A DNA stretch of 64,000 nucleotides from Prevotella sp. tc2-28 (GTDB taxonomy: Bacteria > Bacteroidota > Bacteroidia > Bacteroidales > Bacteroidaceae). Each line of letters begins with the position of its first letter. Position 1 is the stretch's first letter. The notes below the pieces were generated by a model. The model was not told the origin of the DNA. It worked only from the letters and a program-made list of their open reading frames with translations, and ran no database searches. Shown here piece by piece: positions 52,747 through 59,712 of the stretch. Made by a program: the position numbers and the translations under genes. The DNA lies in NCBI RefSeq assembly GCF_900107705.1, contig NZ_FNRE01000001.1:186001-250000 (forward strand). Direction: 5' to 3'.

Positions 52747-54936
52747 ATGGAACTTCTGACCATCAAGCACCAAGACTTCACCATGAGCATTGAATGTAGT
52801 AAGTTCGATGCCATTTGGGACAAGGCCGTGAGAAATGTAGGGGAAGAGAACCTGACCTCTAACTACTCATGGACGGATGGAGTGGTGTCTGTAGTCAGAC
52901 AGGATGAAGACGGCAACGAGCAAAACATCAATCAAGGAGAATCTGCTCCTGCTGTTTTCTTTGATAATGCAGAATATCCTATTTGGGTGGAGTTTGGCAG
53001 CCACGTAAAGGATGCCCGTTTTGGAAGCATGCTTCAAGGTGACAATGAGAACTTCAGTTTCCGAAGAGGCATTCTTGCAGGCTTTATCAATTACGGCAAC
53101 GATATTGGTAAGAGCGAAATTCTGATAGACTATAAAGTTGGTACAGAACTGCGCCACTTCCGTTTTGGCTTTGAGGTGCTCTCGACTAAACTGAATTATC
53201 ATGAGCATTGGCGCCAGATAATCGAAGACATAGAAAGCGAATATCGTATGCTTTCGCTTGACTATATGAAACGAACGTTTCATGGATTCTCACCAGAAAG
53301 CAGCGGAGAGACACCTGACCTTGTATGGTGGAGTATCTTTGCAGAGGAACAAAAAAAATTTATCAAAGCTGTAAAAGGTATCATTGAACGTCCTCGACAC
53401 CGACTTCATGGAATAGAAACCTATCTTCGTGCAGACAAACTGACGAGGATTCCCGTCAATCTTGAAAATGAATTGGCTGAGCATCGAAGGGAACAGGCTC
53501 ACCTCTATAGAGTTGAACAACAGATTCAGAGCAACGACACACAAGAAAACCGATTTCTAAAGCATGCCCTCGGACAGATAACCAATAAATACGAGTCGCT
53601 GAAGAAACGAATTGAGAGCATTAGAGGCATGTCCGATCCTTACAAGGAAGACATGAAGGAGATGCTCAACACTTTGAAACATCTAGAAAGGAATCCGTTC
53701 TTTCGTACTGTTGGACGTTTCAAAGGATTGAACCAAGAGAGTATGGTGCTACAAAAAGCAACTGGTTATAGTCAAGTTTATCGGACTTGGAACTTGCTGC
53801 GAAGAGCCTATTCTCTGAATGAAGGTATATATCGTCTCCAATCGAAAGATATTGCTACCCTTTATGAGATTTGGTGCTTCATTGAGGTGAGCCATATCGT
53901 GAAAGAGCTTTTGGGTATTGACGTGGATGTTGACCATCGCAACCGTATGGAAATGAACGGCATATTCACTTGGGAGCTAGGAAAAGGAGAACATTCGCGC
54001 ATCCTATTCAAGAAAGACAATGTAGAGTTGGCCGAATTGGTTTATAACCCTAAACATACTGAGAAAGAGAACGATAATATCAGCATGGAGAACCTGGTGG
54101 TGCCCACTGTAGCTCAAAAGCCTGACATTGTACTACAACTGACCAAGCAAGATTTGCAGAAGGACATGAAGATGACTTATCTCTTCGATGCAAAATACCG
54201 AATTGAGGGCAGAACACCAACAGGCGTTGACACACCCCCAGAAGATGCCATCAATCAAATGCATAGATATAGGGATGCCATCTATTACAAAGAGCACTCA
54301 TCCAATGAATTGAAGAAAGAAGTCATTGGTGGTTATATCCTTTTTCCTGGTGATGGACAAAAAGCCGATGTTGAAGTTTCTAAGTTCTATAAGACTATCA
54401 GTGAGGTGAATATAGGAGCCTTTCCTTTAAGGCCAAAAGACAAGGAAAATAGAAAACTATTGGAGCATTTCATCAAAGAACTGATAGAGACCAAGTCGTC
54501 TACAACTATTTCTAAGGTAATACCACAGAAGGGCGCCTTCATTGAAGTGGGTGATAGAGTGCTCATAGGAATGGTAAGGGAGAGTAGTCGAAAGAACTAC
54601 CTTAAAAAGTTCGAGGAAGGAACGGCTGACCTTTATTATACAGGTCCCTCGTTTCCTACGTCTATAGCATTGCATAATCTACACTATTTTATTCCTTATT
54701 TCAAGGGTAAGGGTATTCGTGATGTTTATGAGATAACAAGGGTGAGAACCATCAAAGGAAGTGAAGCTAAACAGATTGATATGGAAGAAGGAAAGGATGA
54801 TTTAAGGTTAGCTTTCCATCTTAAGCCGCATCATAAGTTGTCACAAGAATACCAAAACTTAAAGCCTCATGTTTTAATCGATTACACTTTCCTTGACACA
54901 ACTTTTGGCGAAATGGAAAATTATTTGGAAGTTTAG
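52747..54936 (+). CDS. McrC-like DUF2357 restriction endonuclease subunit
   Basis: A 729-residue protein with an N-terminal DUF2357-type region, a helical middle with coiled-coil character (residues 240-320) and a PD-(D/E)XK core seen as AQKPDIVLQLTKQD and YLFDAKYRIEG, with the catalytic Asp and DAK. A further 200 residues follow. With the preceding two genes it matches the layout of LlaJI: methyltransferase, McrB-like motor, McrC-like nuclease. LlaJI has two methyltransferases; only one is seen here. Confidence 0.88.
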   Translation: MELLTIKHQDFTMSIECSKFDAIWDKAVRNVGEENLTSNYSWTDGVVSVVRQDEDGNEQNINQGESAPAVFFDNAEYPIWVEFGSHVKDARFGSMLQGDNENFSFRRGILAGFINYGNDIGKSEILIDYKVGTELRHFRFGFEVLSTKLNYHEHWRQIIEDIESEYRMLSLDYMKRTFHGFSPESSGETPDLVWWSIFAEEQKKFIKAVKGIIERPRHRLHGIETYLRADKLTRIPVNLENELAEHRREQAHLYRVEQQIQSNDTQENRFLKHALGQITNKYESLKKRIESIRGMSDPYKEDMKEMLNTLKHLERNPFFRTVGRFKGLNQESMVLQKATGYSQVYRTWNLLRRAYSLNEGIYRLQSKDIATLYEIWCFIEVSHIVKELLGIDVDVDHRNRMEMNGIFTWELGKGEHSRILFKKDNVELAELVYNPKHTEKENDNISMENLVVPTVAQKPDIVLQLTKQDLQKDMKMTYLFDAKYRIEGRTPTGVDTPPEDAINQMHRYRDAIYYKEHSSNELKKEVIGGYILFPGDGQKADVEVSKFYKTISEVNIGAFPLRPKDKENRKLLEHFIKELIETKSSTTISKVIPQKGAFIEVGDRVLIGMVRESSRKNYLKKFEEGTADLYYTGPSFPTSIALHNLHYFIPYFKGKGIRDVYEITRVRTIKGSEAKQIDMEEGKDDLRLAFHLKPHHKLSQEYQNLKPHVLIDYTFLDTTFGEMENYLEV

Positions 54937-54961
54937 GAAATAATTTGTACCTTTGCCTTCA

Positions 54962-55056
54962 ATATGAAACGGAAGATATACGTAGCAAGTAGTTGGCGTA
55001 ACGCTAAAGGAATACAAGAAGAGCGTTATCTACGAAGCAGTAACAGGCAAAACAGA
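54962..55056 (+). repeat. 95-bp direct repeat, copy 1
   Basis: Identical over 95 bases to 55434-55528. It begins two bases before the ATG of the MKRKIYVASSWRN reading frame and ends where the two copies diverge. The step from copy to copy is 472 bp. Confidence 0.9.
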
Positions 55057-55059
55057 TAA
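54964..55059 (+). pseudogene. N-terminal fragment of a deoxyribosyltransferase-like gene, copy 1
   Basis: Codes 31 residues beginning MKRKIYVASSWRN, the start of nucleoside 2-deoxyribosyltransferase-like proteins, then loses homology. In another frame the sequence goes on as YEAVTGKTDKKEFNGKRYIK and stops near 55099, so the piece looks like a fusion of broken genes. TACCTTTG precedes it, so a short peptide may still be made. Confidence 0.5.
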
Positions 55060-55100
55060 AAAAGAGTTCAACGGCAAACGCTACATAAAAATACTATAAA

Positions 55101-55261
55101 AGCTGGTCACTCGTGACCAGCTCTATATTTAAGTGAAGGAAACCAAGCGGCAAGGTCGAATTGCTCATCATCACACAGATGCCACCGTTCCGCACATCGT
55201 GGCTCTACTTGGTTTCTCCTTTCACACTGCAAAGATAGACATTTTTCTCTAATCTTCCAAA
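55101..55261 (-). ncRNA. Promoter-driven structured RNA between the 95-bp repeats
   Basis: Minus-strand TTTG (55258-55261), 20 bases, TATCTTTG (55230-55237) are a full consensus promoter. The RNA, from about 55224, begins with GTGAAAGGAGAAACCAAG, which pairs with CTTGGTTTCCTTCAC about 75 bases later and closes the fold; GCCAC/GTGGC forms inside. A perfect hairpin, AGCTGGTCAC/GTGACCAGCT (55101-55122), then TTTTATAG, looks like the terminator. No ORF behind the promoter is convincing. The RNA family is not recognised. Confidence 0.6.
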
Positions 55262-55275
55262 TTTTAAGATAATTT

Positions 55276-55375
55276 TTTGCCGTATTCATATTTCTTTGTA
55301 TCTTTGAGATAAATCTCGAAGATACTTCCGTTCGAGATTTAGAGTCCCTTGATAAGGGACGGCTATAATGCAGGG
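55276..55375 (+). ncRNA. Second promoter-driven structured transcript, plus strand
   Basis: TTTG (55276-55279), 19 bases, TATCTTTG (55299-55306) precede two perfect hairpins, AAATCTCGAA/TTCGAGATTT (55311-55340) and GTCCCTT/AAGGGAC (55344-55360). No T-run follows, so it may be a leader rather than a finished RNA. It diverges from the minus-strand RNA, and both lie between the 95-bp repeats. Confidence 0.45.
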
Positions 55376-55433
55376 ATTAAAAAAGAGGAAATTCTTTTGG
55401 TTTTCTTCTCACTTATTCGTATCTTTGCCTCAG

Positions 55434-55528
55434 ATATGAAACGGAAGATATACGTAGCAAGTAGTTGGCGTAACGCTAAAGGAATACAAGAAGAGCGTTA
55501 TCTACGAAGCAGTAACAGGCAAAACAGA
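55434..55528 (+). repeat. 95-bp direct repeat, copy 2
   Basis: Identical to 54962-55056. TATCTTTG, a -7 element, lies 12 bases before it, as TACCTTTG does before copy 1. Confidence 0.9.
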
Positions 55529-55546
55529 AATAAAAGGATAAAGTAG
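55436..55546 (+). pseudogene. N-terminal fragment of a deoxyribosyltransferase-like gene, copy 2
   Basis: Codes 36 residues, the first 31 as in copy 1 and a different end (NKRIK). The stop is one base before the fic ATG. It may serve only as a leader that couples translation into fic. Confidence 0.45.
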
Positions 55547-55547
55547 T

Positions 55548-56570
55548 ATGTATATACCGCCATTTAACATAACAGAGAAGATTCTTCACCAGATTGCAGA
55601 GATTTCTGAACAAGTGGGAAGCCTAAACTCACGCATAGAAAACGACCTGCCTTCTCCTATGCTGCGAAAGAAAAACCAAATAAGGACTATCCATTCGTCG
55701 CTGGCTATTGAGAATAATACACTTTCTCTGAAGCAGGTGACGGACATCATCGACGGCAAACATGTGCTGGGTGCTCCTGATGAGATACAGGAGGTGAAGA
55801 ATGCCATTGAGGCTTACCGCCTGATGCCTCAGTTGGATGCTTTCAAAGAGAAAGATATGCTGAAGGCTCATGGTCTGATGATGAGCCAATTGGTGCGAAA
55901 CGCTGGACACTATCGGCAAGAGGGTGTCGGGGTGTTCGATGGCAATGGCAACTGCCTGCACATGGCTCCACCGCCTGACCGCGTACCAGAATTGATGGGC
56001 GACTTGTTCCATTGGGTGAAGACTTGCAAGACGCATCCGCTGGTTTATTCGTGCGTGTTCCACTATGAGTTTGAGTTTATTCATCCTTTCATAGATGGCA
56101 ACGGACGCATGGGCCGCTATTGGCAGACGATGCTGCTGAGCCGTTGGAAGGGCATCTTCTCGTGGATTCCTGTTGAAACCATCGTGAAAGAGCATCAGCA
56201 AGAGTATTATGGCGTTATAGCTAAATGTGATGCAGCTGGAGAAAGCACACTGTTTATAGAATTCATGCTCCAATGCTTGTTGGAGGCAATGGAGAACTAC
56301 AGCGAGCCAGAAGAGGAAGAGAATACAGAACTGCACGATAAGCTGCACGATAAGCTGCACGATAAATTCCCTGAACTGTCTGCTAAGGCTATAGAAGTGC
56401 TTGAAGTCTTAAACGCACATCGTGGTTTAAATGCTGCCGAGATAGGTCAACAATTAAACCTGTCAGAGCGTCAGGTAAAAACGTATATTAACAAGCTGAA
56501 ACAAGTAGGACTCCTTGTACGAGTGGGCAGCAACAAAACGGGATATTGGAAAGTAAACATTGAACTGTAA
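55548..56570 (+). CDS. Fic-domain AMPylator-type protein with winged helix
   Basis: A 340-residue Fic protein. An N-terminal Fic_N domain contains IHSSLAIENNTLSLKQV with the S/T-x-x-x-E-N-type inhibitory helix pattern, and the core has EFIHPFIDGNGRMGRYWQ, a complete HPFxxGNGRxxR motif. Hence AMP transfer to a hydroxyl side chain is likely. A C-terminal winged helix (ELSAKAIEVLEVLNAHRGLN and on) follows a three-times repeated LHDK linker. Such proteins often sit in defence islands or control their own operon. vsr starts 84 bases after. Confidence 0.92.
   Translation: MYIPPFNITEKILHQIAEISEQVGSLNSRIENDLPSPMLRKKNQIRTIHSSLAIENNTLSLKQVTDIIDGKHVLGAPDEIQEVKNAIEAYRLMPQLDAFKEKDMLKAHGLMMSQLVRNAGHYRQEGVGVFDGNGNCLHMAPPPDRVPELMGDLFHWVKTCKTHPLVYSCVFHYEFEFIHPFIDGNGRMGRYWQTMLLSRWKGIFSWIPVETIVKEHQQEYYGVIAKCDAAGESTLFIEFMLQCLLEAMENYSEPEEEENTELHDKLHDKLHDKFPELSAKAIEVLEVLNAHRGLNAAEIGQQLNLSERQVKTYINKLKQVGLLVRVGSNKTGYWKVNIEL
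56331..56366 (+). repeat. 12-bp tandem repeat in fic
   Basis: CTGCACGATAAG occurs three times in a row (the last differs at its end), coding LHDK three times in the linker before the winged helix. Slippage would change linker length without a frameshift. Confidence 0.85.
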
Positions 56571-56654
56571 GATTATGCCATAGGGACAGAGATGCCACAG
56601 GAACTGGGCTTGATACTATACGCAGGGAAGAGACGGGACTTGAAATATCATTAT

Positions 56655-57224
56655 ATGGATAAACTATCTGCACGACAAAGACACGCGAATATGGCGGCTA
56701 TCAAGTCGAAGGACACGAAGCCGGAGATGATTGTGCGTCGTGGGTTGTGGCGTAGAGGGTTTAGATATAGGTTGAACCATAAGCGGTTGCCTGGGCATCC
56801 GGACTTGGTGCTGAGGAAATATAGGACTTGTATTTTTGTGAACGGATGCTTCTGGCACGGACACAATGTGGCGTTGCCACAGATGTCTGATGGCAGATGT
56901 AAGATGGAAGATATAATTGAAAACTCCGATTGTTGCAAGATTCCAAAGACGAACCGTGAGTTCTGGGTGAACAAAATCCGCAGGAACAAGGAGCGCGACA
57001 AGGAGGAACAAAAGCGACTGGCAGAGATGGGGTGGCATTGCATCACAGTATGGGAGTGTGAGTTGAAGCCCTCAAAGCGTGAAGAGACTCTGGAGTCGAT
57101 TGCTTTCACGTTGAACCATATATTTCTGCAAGATAGAAGATGTAAGATGGCAGATGAAAATAGTAAGGAATACCACCAAGAAGAAAGTGAAAATTACTTG
57201 AAAGCCGCGGAGGAAGAGTTATGA
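56655..57224 (+). CDS. vsr: Very short patch repair endonuclease (Vsr) with repeat-coded insertions
   Basis: Nicks DNA at T:G mismatches made by deamination of 5-methylcytosine, which fits the methyltransferase 5 kb upstream. The start MDKLSARQRHANMAAIKSKD at 56655 matches the family; an upstream ATG at 56592 adds unrelated residues. VNGCFWHGH and TNREFWVNKIRRNKERD are core motifs. Between them lies an extra piece (QMSDGRCKMEDIIEN), and a similar piece (RRCKMADEN) ends the protein. Both are coded by AGATGTA-type heptad repeats. The stop overlaps the Nudix ATG by four bases. Confidence 0.9.
   Translation: MDKLSARQRHANMAAIKSKDTKPEMIVRRGLWRRGFRYRLNHKRLPGHPDLVLRKYRTCIFVNGCFWHGHNVALPQMSDGRCKMEDIIENSDCCKIPKTNREFWVNKIRRNKERDKEEQKRLAEMGWHCITVWECELKPSKREETLESIAFTLNHIFLQDRRCKMADENSKEYHQEESENYLKAAEEEL
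56881..56915 (+). repeat. Heptad repeat (AGATGTA) inside vsr
   Basis: Units AGATGTC, TGATGGC, AGATGTA, AGATGGA, AGATATA, read in frame between two conserved Vsr motifs. Confidence 0.7.
57131..57158 (+). repeat. Heptad repeat (AGATGTA) at the end of vsr
   Basis: Units AGATAGA, AGATGTA, AGATGGC, AGATGAA, closely like the copy at 56881. It codes RRCKMADEN beyond the conserved Vsr fold. Confidence 0.7.
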
Positions 57225-57721
57225 AACAAATAGAAGTCGTTGCAGCAATCATTCGCAAGGATGATAAAATATTCGCCACGCAAAGAGGATATGGTGATTT
57301 CAAAGACTGGTGGGAGTTTCCTGGTGGCAAAATGGAGGCTGGGGAAACGCCTGAGGAGGCTTTGAAGCGGGAGATTCGCGAGGAACTGTCAACGGACATC
57401 AGCGTGGATGACTTCCTTTGTACGGTGGAGTATGATTACCCGAAATTGACCTCCGGTCGAGCCTGCTCACGCTCGGAAGACTCAAAGCAAGCTTTGGTCT
57501 CCACTCGCTCAATCGCAGCCTTTCACCTGACGATGCATTGCTACCTCTGCTCTTTGCAGACAGAGGCGCTACATCTGAATGAGCATGAGGCAGCTAAGTG
57601 GCTCACGATGGATGAGCTGGACAGCGTGAAGTGGTTGCCTGCAGATGTTAAAGTGGTGGAAAGGATTATTGATGCAGCTTCCCACCCAAGAAGTCCAAGT
57701 TGCAGAATTTGTCGAGACTGA
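57221..57721 (+). CDS. MutT-type Nudix hydrolase with an in-frame palindromic insertion
   Basis: A 166-residue Nudix protein like 8-oxo-dGTP diphosphatase. The Nudix box is GGKMEAGETPEEALKREIRE followed by ELST, complete in its key residues. Family members of this type have about 130-140 residues. The excess is a stretch of about 25 residues (TSGRACSRSEDSKQALVSTR and IAA) between VEYDYP and FHLTMHCYLC, coded by a partly palindromic segment. The C-terminus overlaps the convergent S41 gene by 56 bases. It is coupled to vsr by ATGA. Confidence 0.9.
   Translation: MKQIEVVAAIIRKDDKIFATQRGYGDFKDWWEFPGGKMEAGETPEEALKREIREELSTDISVDDFLCTVEYDYPKLTSGRACSRSEDSKQALVSTRSIAAFHLTMHCYLCSLQTEALHLNEHEAAKWLTMDELDSVKWLPADVKVVERIIDAASHPRSPSCRICRD
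57445..57520 (+). repeat. Palindromic in-frame insertion in the Nudix gene
   Basis: The core GGAAGACTCAAAGC (57475-57488) and GCTTTGGTCTCC (57491-57502) form an imperfect hairpin. The whole piece is about 75 bp, a multiple of three, with G+C-rich flanks, and it interrupts the conserved order of the Nudix protein. It resembles in principle the palindromic elements found inside Rickettsia genes. Confidence 0.55.
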
Positions 57722-59504
57722 ATGTGCAACCCTCGGAAGGTTGTACGCCCGAATCATTGCTCACAAAGTGCTTGTCGGTGGAACGGTCGCGATAAGTCGA
57801 AATTTTGTAATTCTGTCCGTCTGCCGTCTGCATGACCTGTATGCAACATGCACCGCCACCAGAACGCTCACCCATCATGGTGAAGCCGTAGTCCTTCATG
57901 ATGGTTGGAAACTGGTTGCCGCACGAGAAGGACGCACTGCTGATGAGCACACCGATGCTCATGTCGCTACAGTCGAACTTGGGCTGGGTATCGTCTTTCT
58001 CGTCGAACACGCCGTCAAAATTCCTGTCCACATAGTATGTGGCTATCTTGTTCTTACCCTCCAGGGCGTCTTGCGACCAGAACTGCACCGTCCGGTTCTT
58101 GCGTAGCAGGGCTACAGAAGCACCTACAAGGTCACAGGAACCTCCAGAATTCTTCGTGATGTCGATAATCAGGTTTTTCACACCATCGGCCTTCGCCTGC
58201 TGCAGTCCATAGAGCAAGGTGATGAGGTTGTCACTACGATAGTTTTTCAACAGCTCCTGCCAGTCGGCATCGGTCTTCGCGCTGGCATAGTATTTTTTCC
58301 AGGCGGCCTCGTTCATATCGAAGAACGAGTTGATGAGGATGACTGCTGTGGTCTTGCTGTCGTTGACCTTATAAAGGTTATCGCCGTAAGCCTGCTTTTG
58401 CATTTTCTCCAGCGTCTCTGCTTTCTCAGAACTTTCGACCAAACATTTTTCCCACTTGTCATACAAGGCTGCAGCTTCGGGATATTTGCTGGCAGTAGCC
58501 TTCATACGGGACATATAGTCGGCTTCAATGCCTGCTGGTAGTCCTGACGATACAGCAGTTCCGGTATGACCACCATCATCAATGAGGTATTGCAGAGCCA
58601 TGCGTCCCCAGGCAAAATCCATATTATCGGTAGACTGTAGCAACTTCTTCACGGTCTTGCCATCCTGTATCGCGTCCAGCGTGGCATCGAAACCCTTCTC
58701 TTCCATTCCGTTCTGCTCCATGATAGTGCAGCCAGGGAAACCAAAGAGGTTGTCGAACACGAAGCACAGCTCCTGATAGCGGAACTTAGCCATGTCTGCT
58801 GTTACTTCATCCCGCAGATAGGGTTTGGCGGCATATTCCGGAGCGATTTTGTTGATGGAATAGGTGTCCAACTTGGTGCTTACAACCACCAAGTCGTCGT
58901 GATAGGAGATGTTGTGGAAGTTACAGTCGGAATAGATGTCGGCCAACGTGGCAAAAGGGAAGTAGACATTGCTTCCATCGTCGTGCAGGTCGATGTTGTA
59001 TTTGCCAAAGTCCAGGCGGACAGCGCTGACGGGCTTGAATGACGACACGTTTTCCAGACTGACGAACCGGATATACTTGCTGCCGTCGTACATGGCATTG
59101 GGGGCAAGCCCTGGGTCCACCATCCACAGAAGATCCACAAAGGCGGCATAGGTCGTGGAAGAGAGACAGTCAGCCTTGACATCCACGGTAGCAGTACCCT
59201 TACGTGTGACCAACTGGTAGAGGTCGCCTTGTCGCGTCACCTTCATCGTCTCGCCATCTGTCATTACCTTGTGGAAGTCTGCCACGGAAACATACGCCAC
59301 ACTGGGCATATCGCTATAGAAGCGCAGTGACACCCGTCCGCTGACTTTGCCGTCGCGATTTACATCCACCAGTTTGTCGGTATACGCCGGTCCTACGTCG
59401 ACAGGTGTCTGCTGAGGGTTGTCACCAGGATTATCGTTCTTGTCCGTACATGCTGTCAATACCATGAATGCCAGCATCAGAGTAGCTATTATTCTTTTGT
59501 CCAT
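57666..59504 (-). CDS. S41-family peptidase lipoprotein
   Basis: A 612-residue C-terminal-processing-peptidase-like protein. The N-terminus MDKRIIATLMLAFMVLTACT has a lipobox (LTAC), so it is lipidated and faces the periplasm or the surface. The C-terminal third has NLIIDITKNSGGSCDLVGAS, VLISSASFSCGNQFPTIM with the catalytic Ser and GERSGGGACCIQ, the S41 pattern. A PDZ domain is not evident. Substrate unknown. Its 3' end overlaps the Nudix gene on the other strand by 56 bases. Confidence 0.85.
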   Translation of the reverse strand: MDKRIIATLMLAFMVLTACTDKNDNPGDNPQQTPVDVGPAYTDKLVDVNRDGKVSGRVSLRFYSDMPSVAYVSVADFHKVMTDGETMKVTRQGDLYQLVTRKGTATVDVKADCLSSTTYAAFVDLLWMVDPGLAPNAMYDGSKYIRFVSLENVSSFKPVSAVRLDFGKYNIDLHDDGSNVYFPFATLADIYSDCNFHNISYHDDLVVVSTKLDTYSINKIAPEYAAKPYLRDEVTADMAKFRYQELCFVFDNLFGFPGCTIMEQNGMEEKGFDATLDAIQDGKTVKKLLQSTDNMDFAWGRMALQYLIDDGGHTGTAVSSGLPAGIEADYMSRMKATASKYPEAAALYDKWEKCLVESSEKAETLEKMQKQAYGDNLYKVNDSKTTAVILINSFFDMNEAAWKKYYASAKTDADWQELLKNYRSDNLITLLYGLQQAKADGVKNLIIDITKNSGGSCDLVGASVALLRKNRTVQFWSQDALEGKNKIATYYVDRNFDGVFDEKDDTQPKFDCSDMSIGVLISSASFSCGNQFPTIMKDYGFTMMGERSGGGACCIQVMQTADGQNYKISTYRDRSTDKHFVSNDSGVQPSEGCTFSLDKFCNLDFLGGKLHQ

Positions 59505-59648
59505 AAATTCTCAATAATGACAGGCAAAAATAATCATTTTTTCCGATATTATATTTTTTTGGCCATAAAATTAAGATTGTTTATGAGTTACGAAACAGAC
59601 AGCAGAGTAATACTATCTTTGCAAATTTTTGCCTTTTCGTGCTGCAAA

Positions 59649-59680
59649 TTTGATAATTTCACGAAATATCCTTATCTTTG
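59649..59680 (+). promoter_or_regulatory. Promoter of the esterase gene
   Basis: TTTG (59649-59652), 20 bases, TATCTTTG (59673-59680), 32 bases before the ATG at 59713. A second TATCTTTG at 59614-59621 has no fitting -33 box. Confidence 0.8.
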
Positions 59681-59712
59681 TAGCTTGAAAACCAGATTTA
59701 CTAACCAACTGT

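Noticed and set aside
56592-56654. Upstream start for vsr
   Set aside because: The extra 21 residues are not found in Vsr proteins, and MDKLSARQRH at 56655 is the usual N-terminus.
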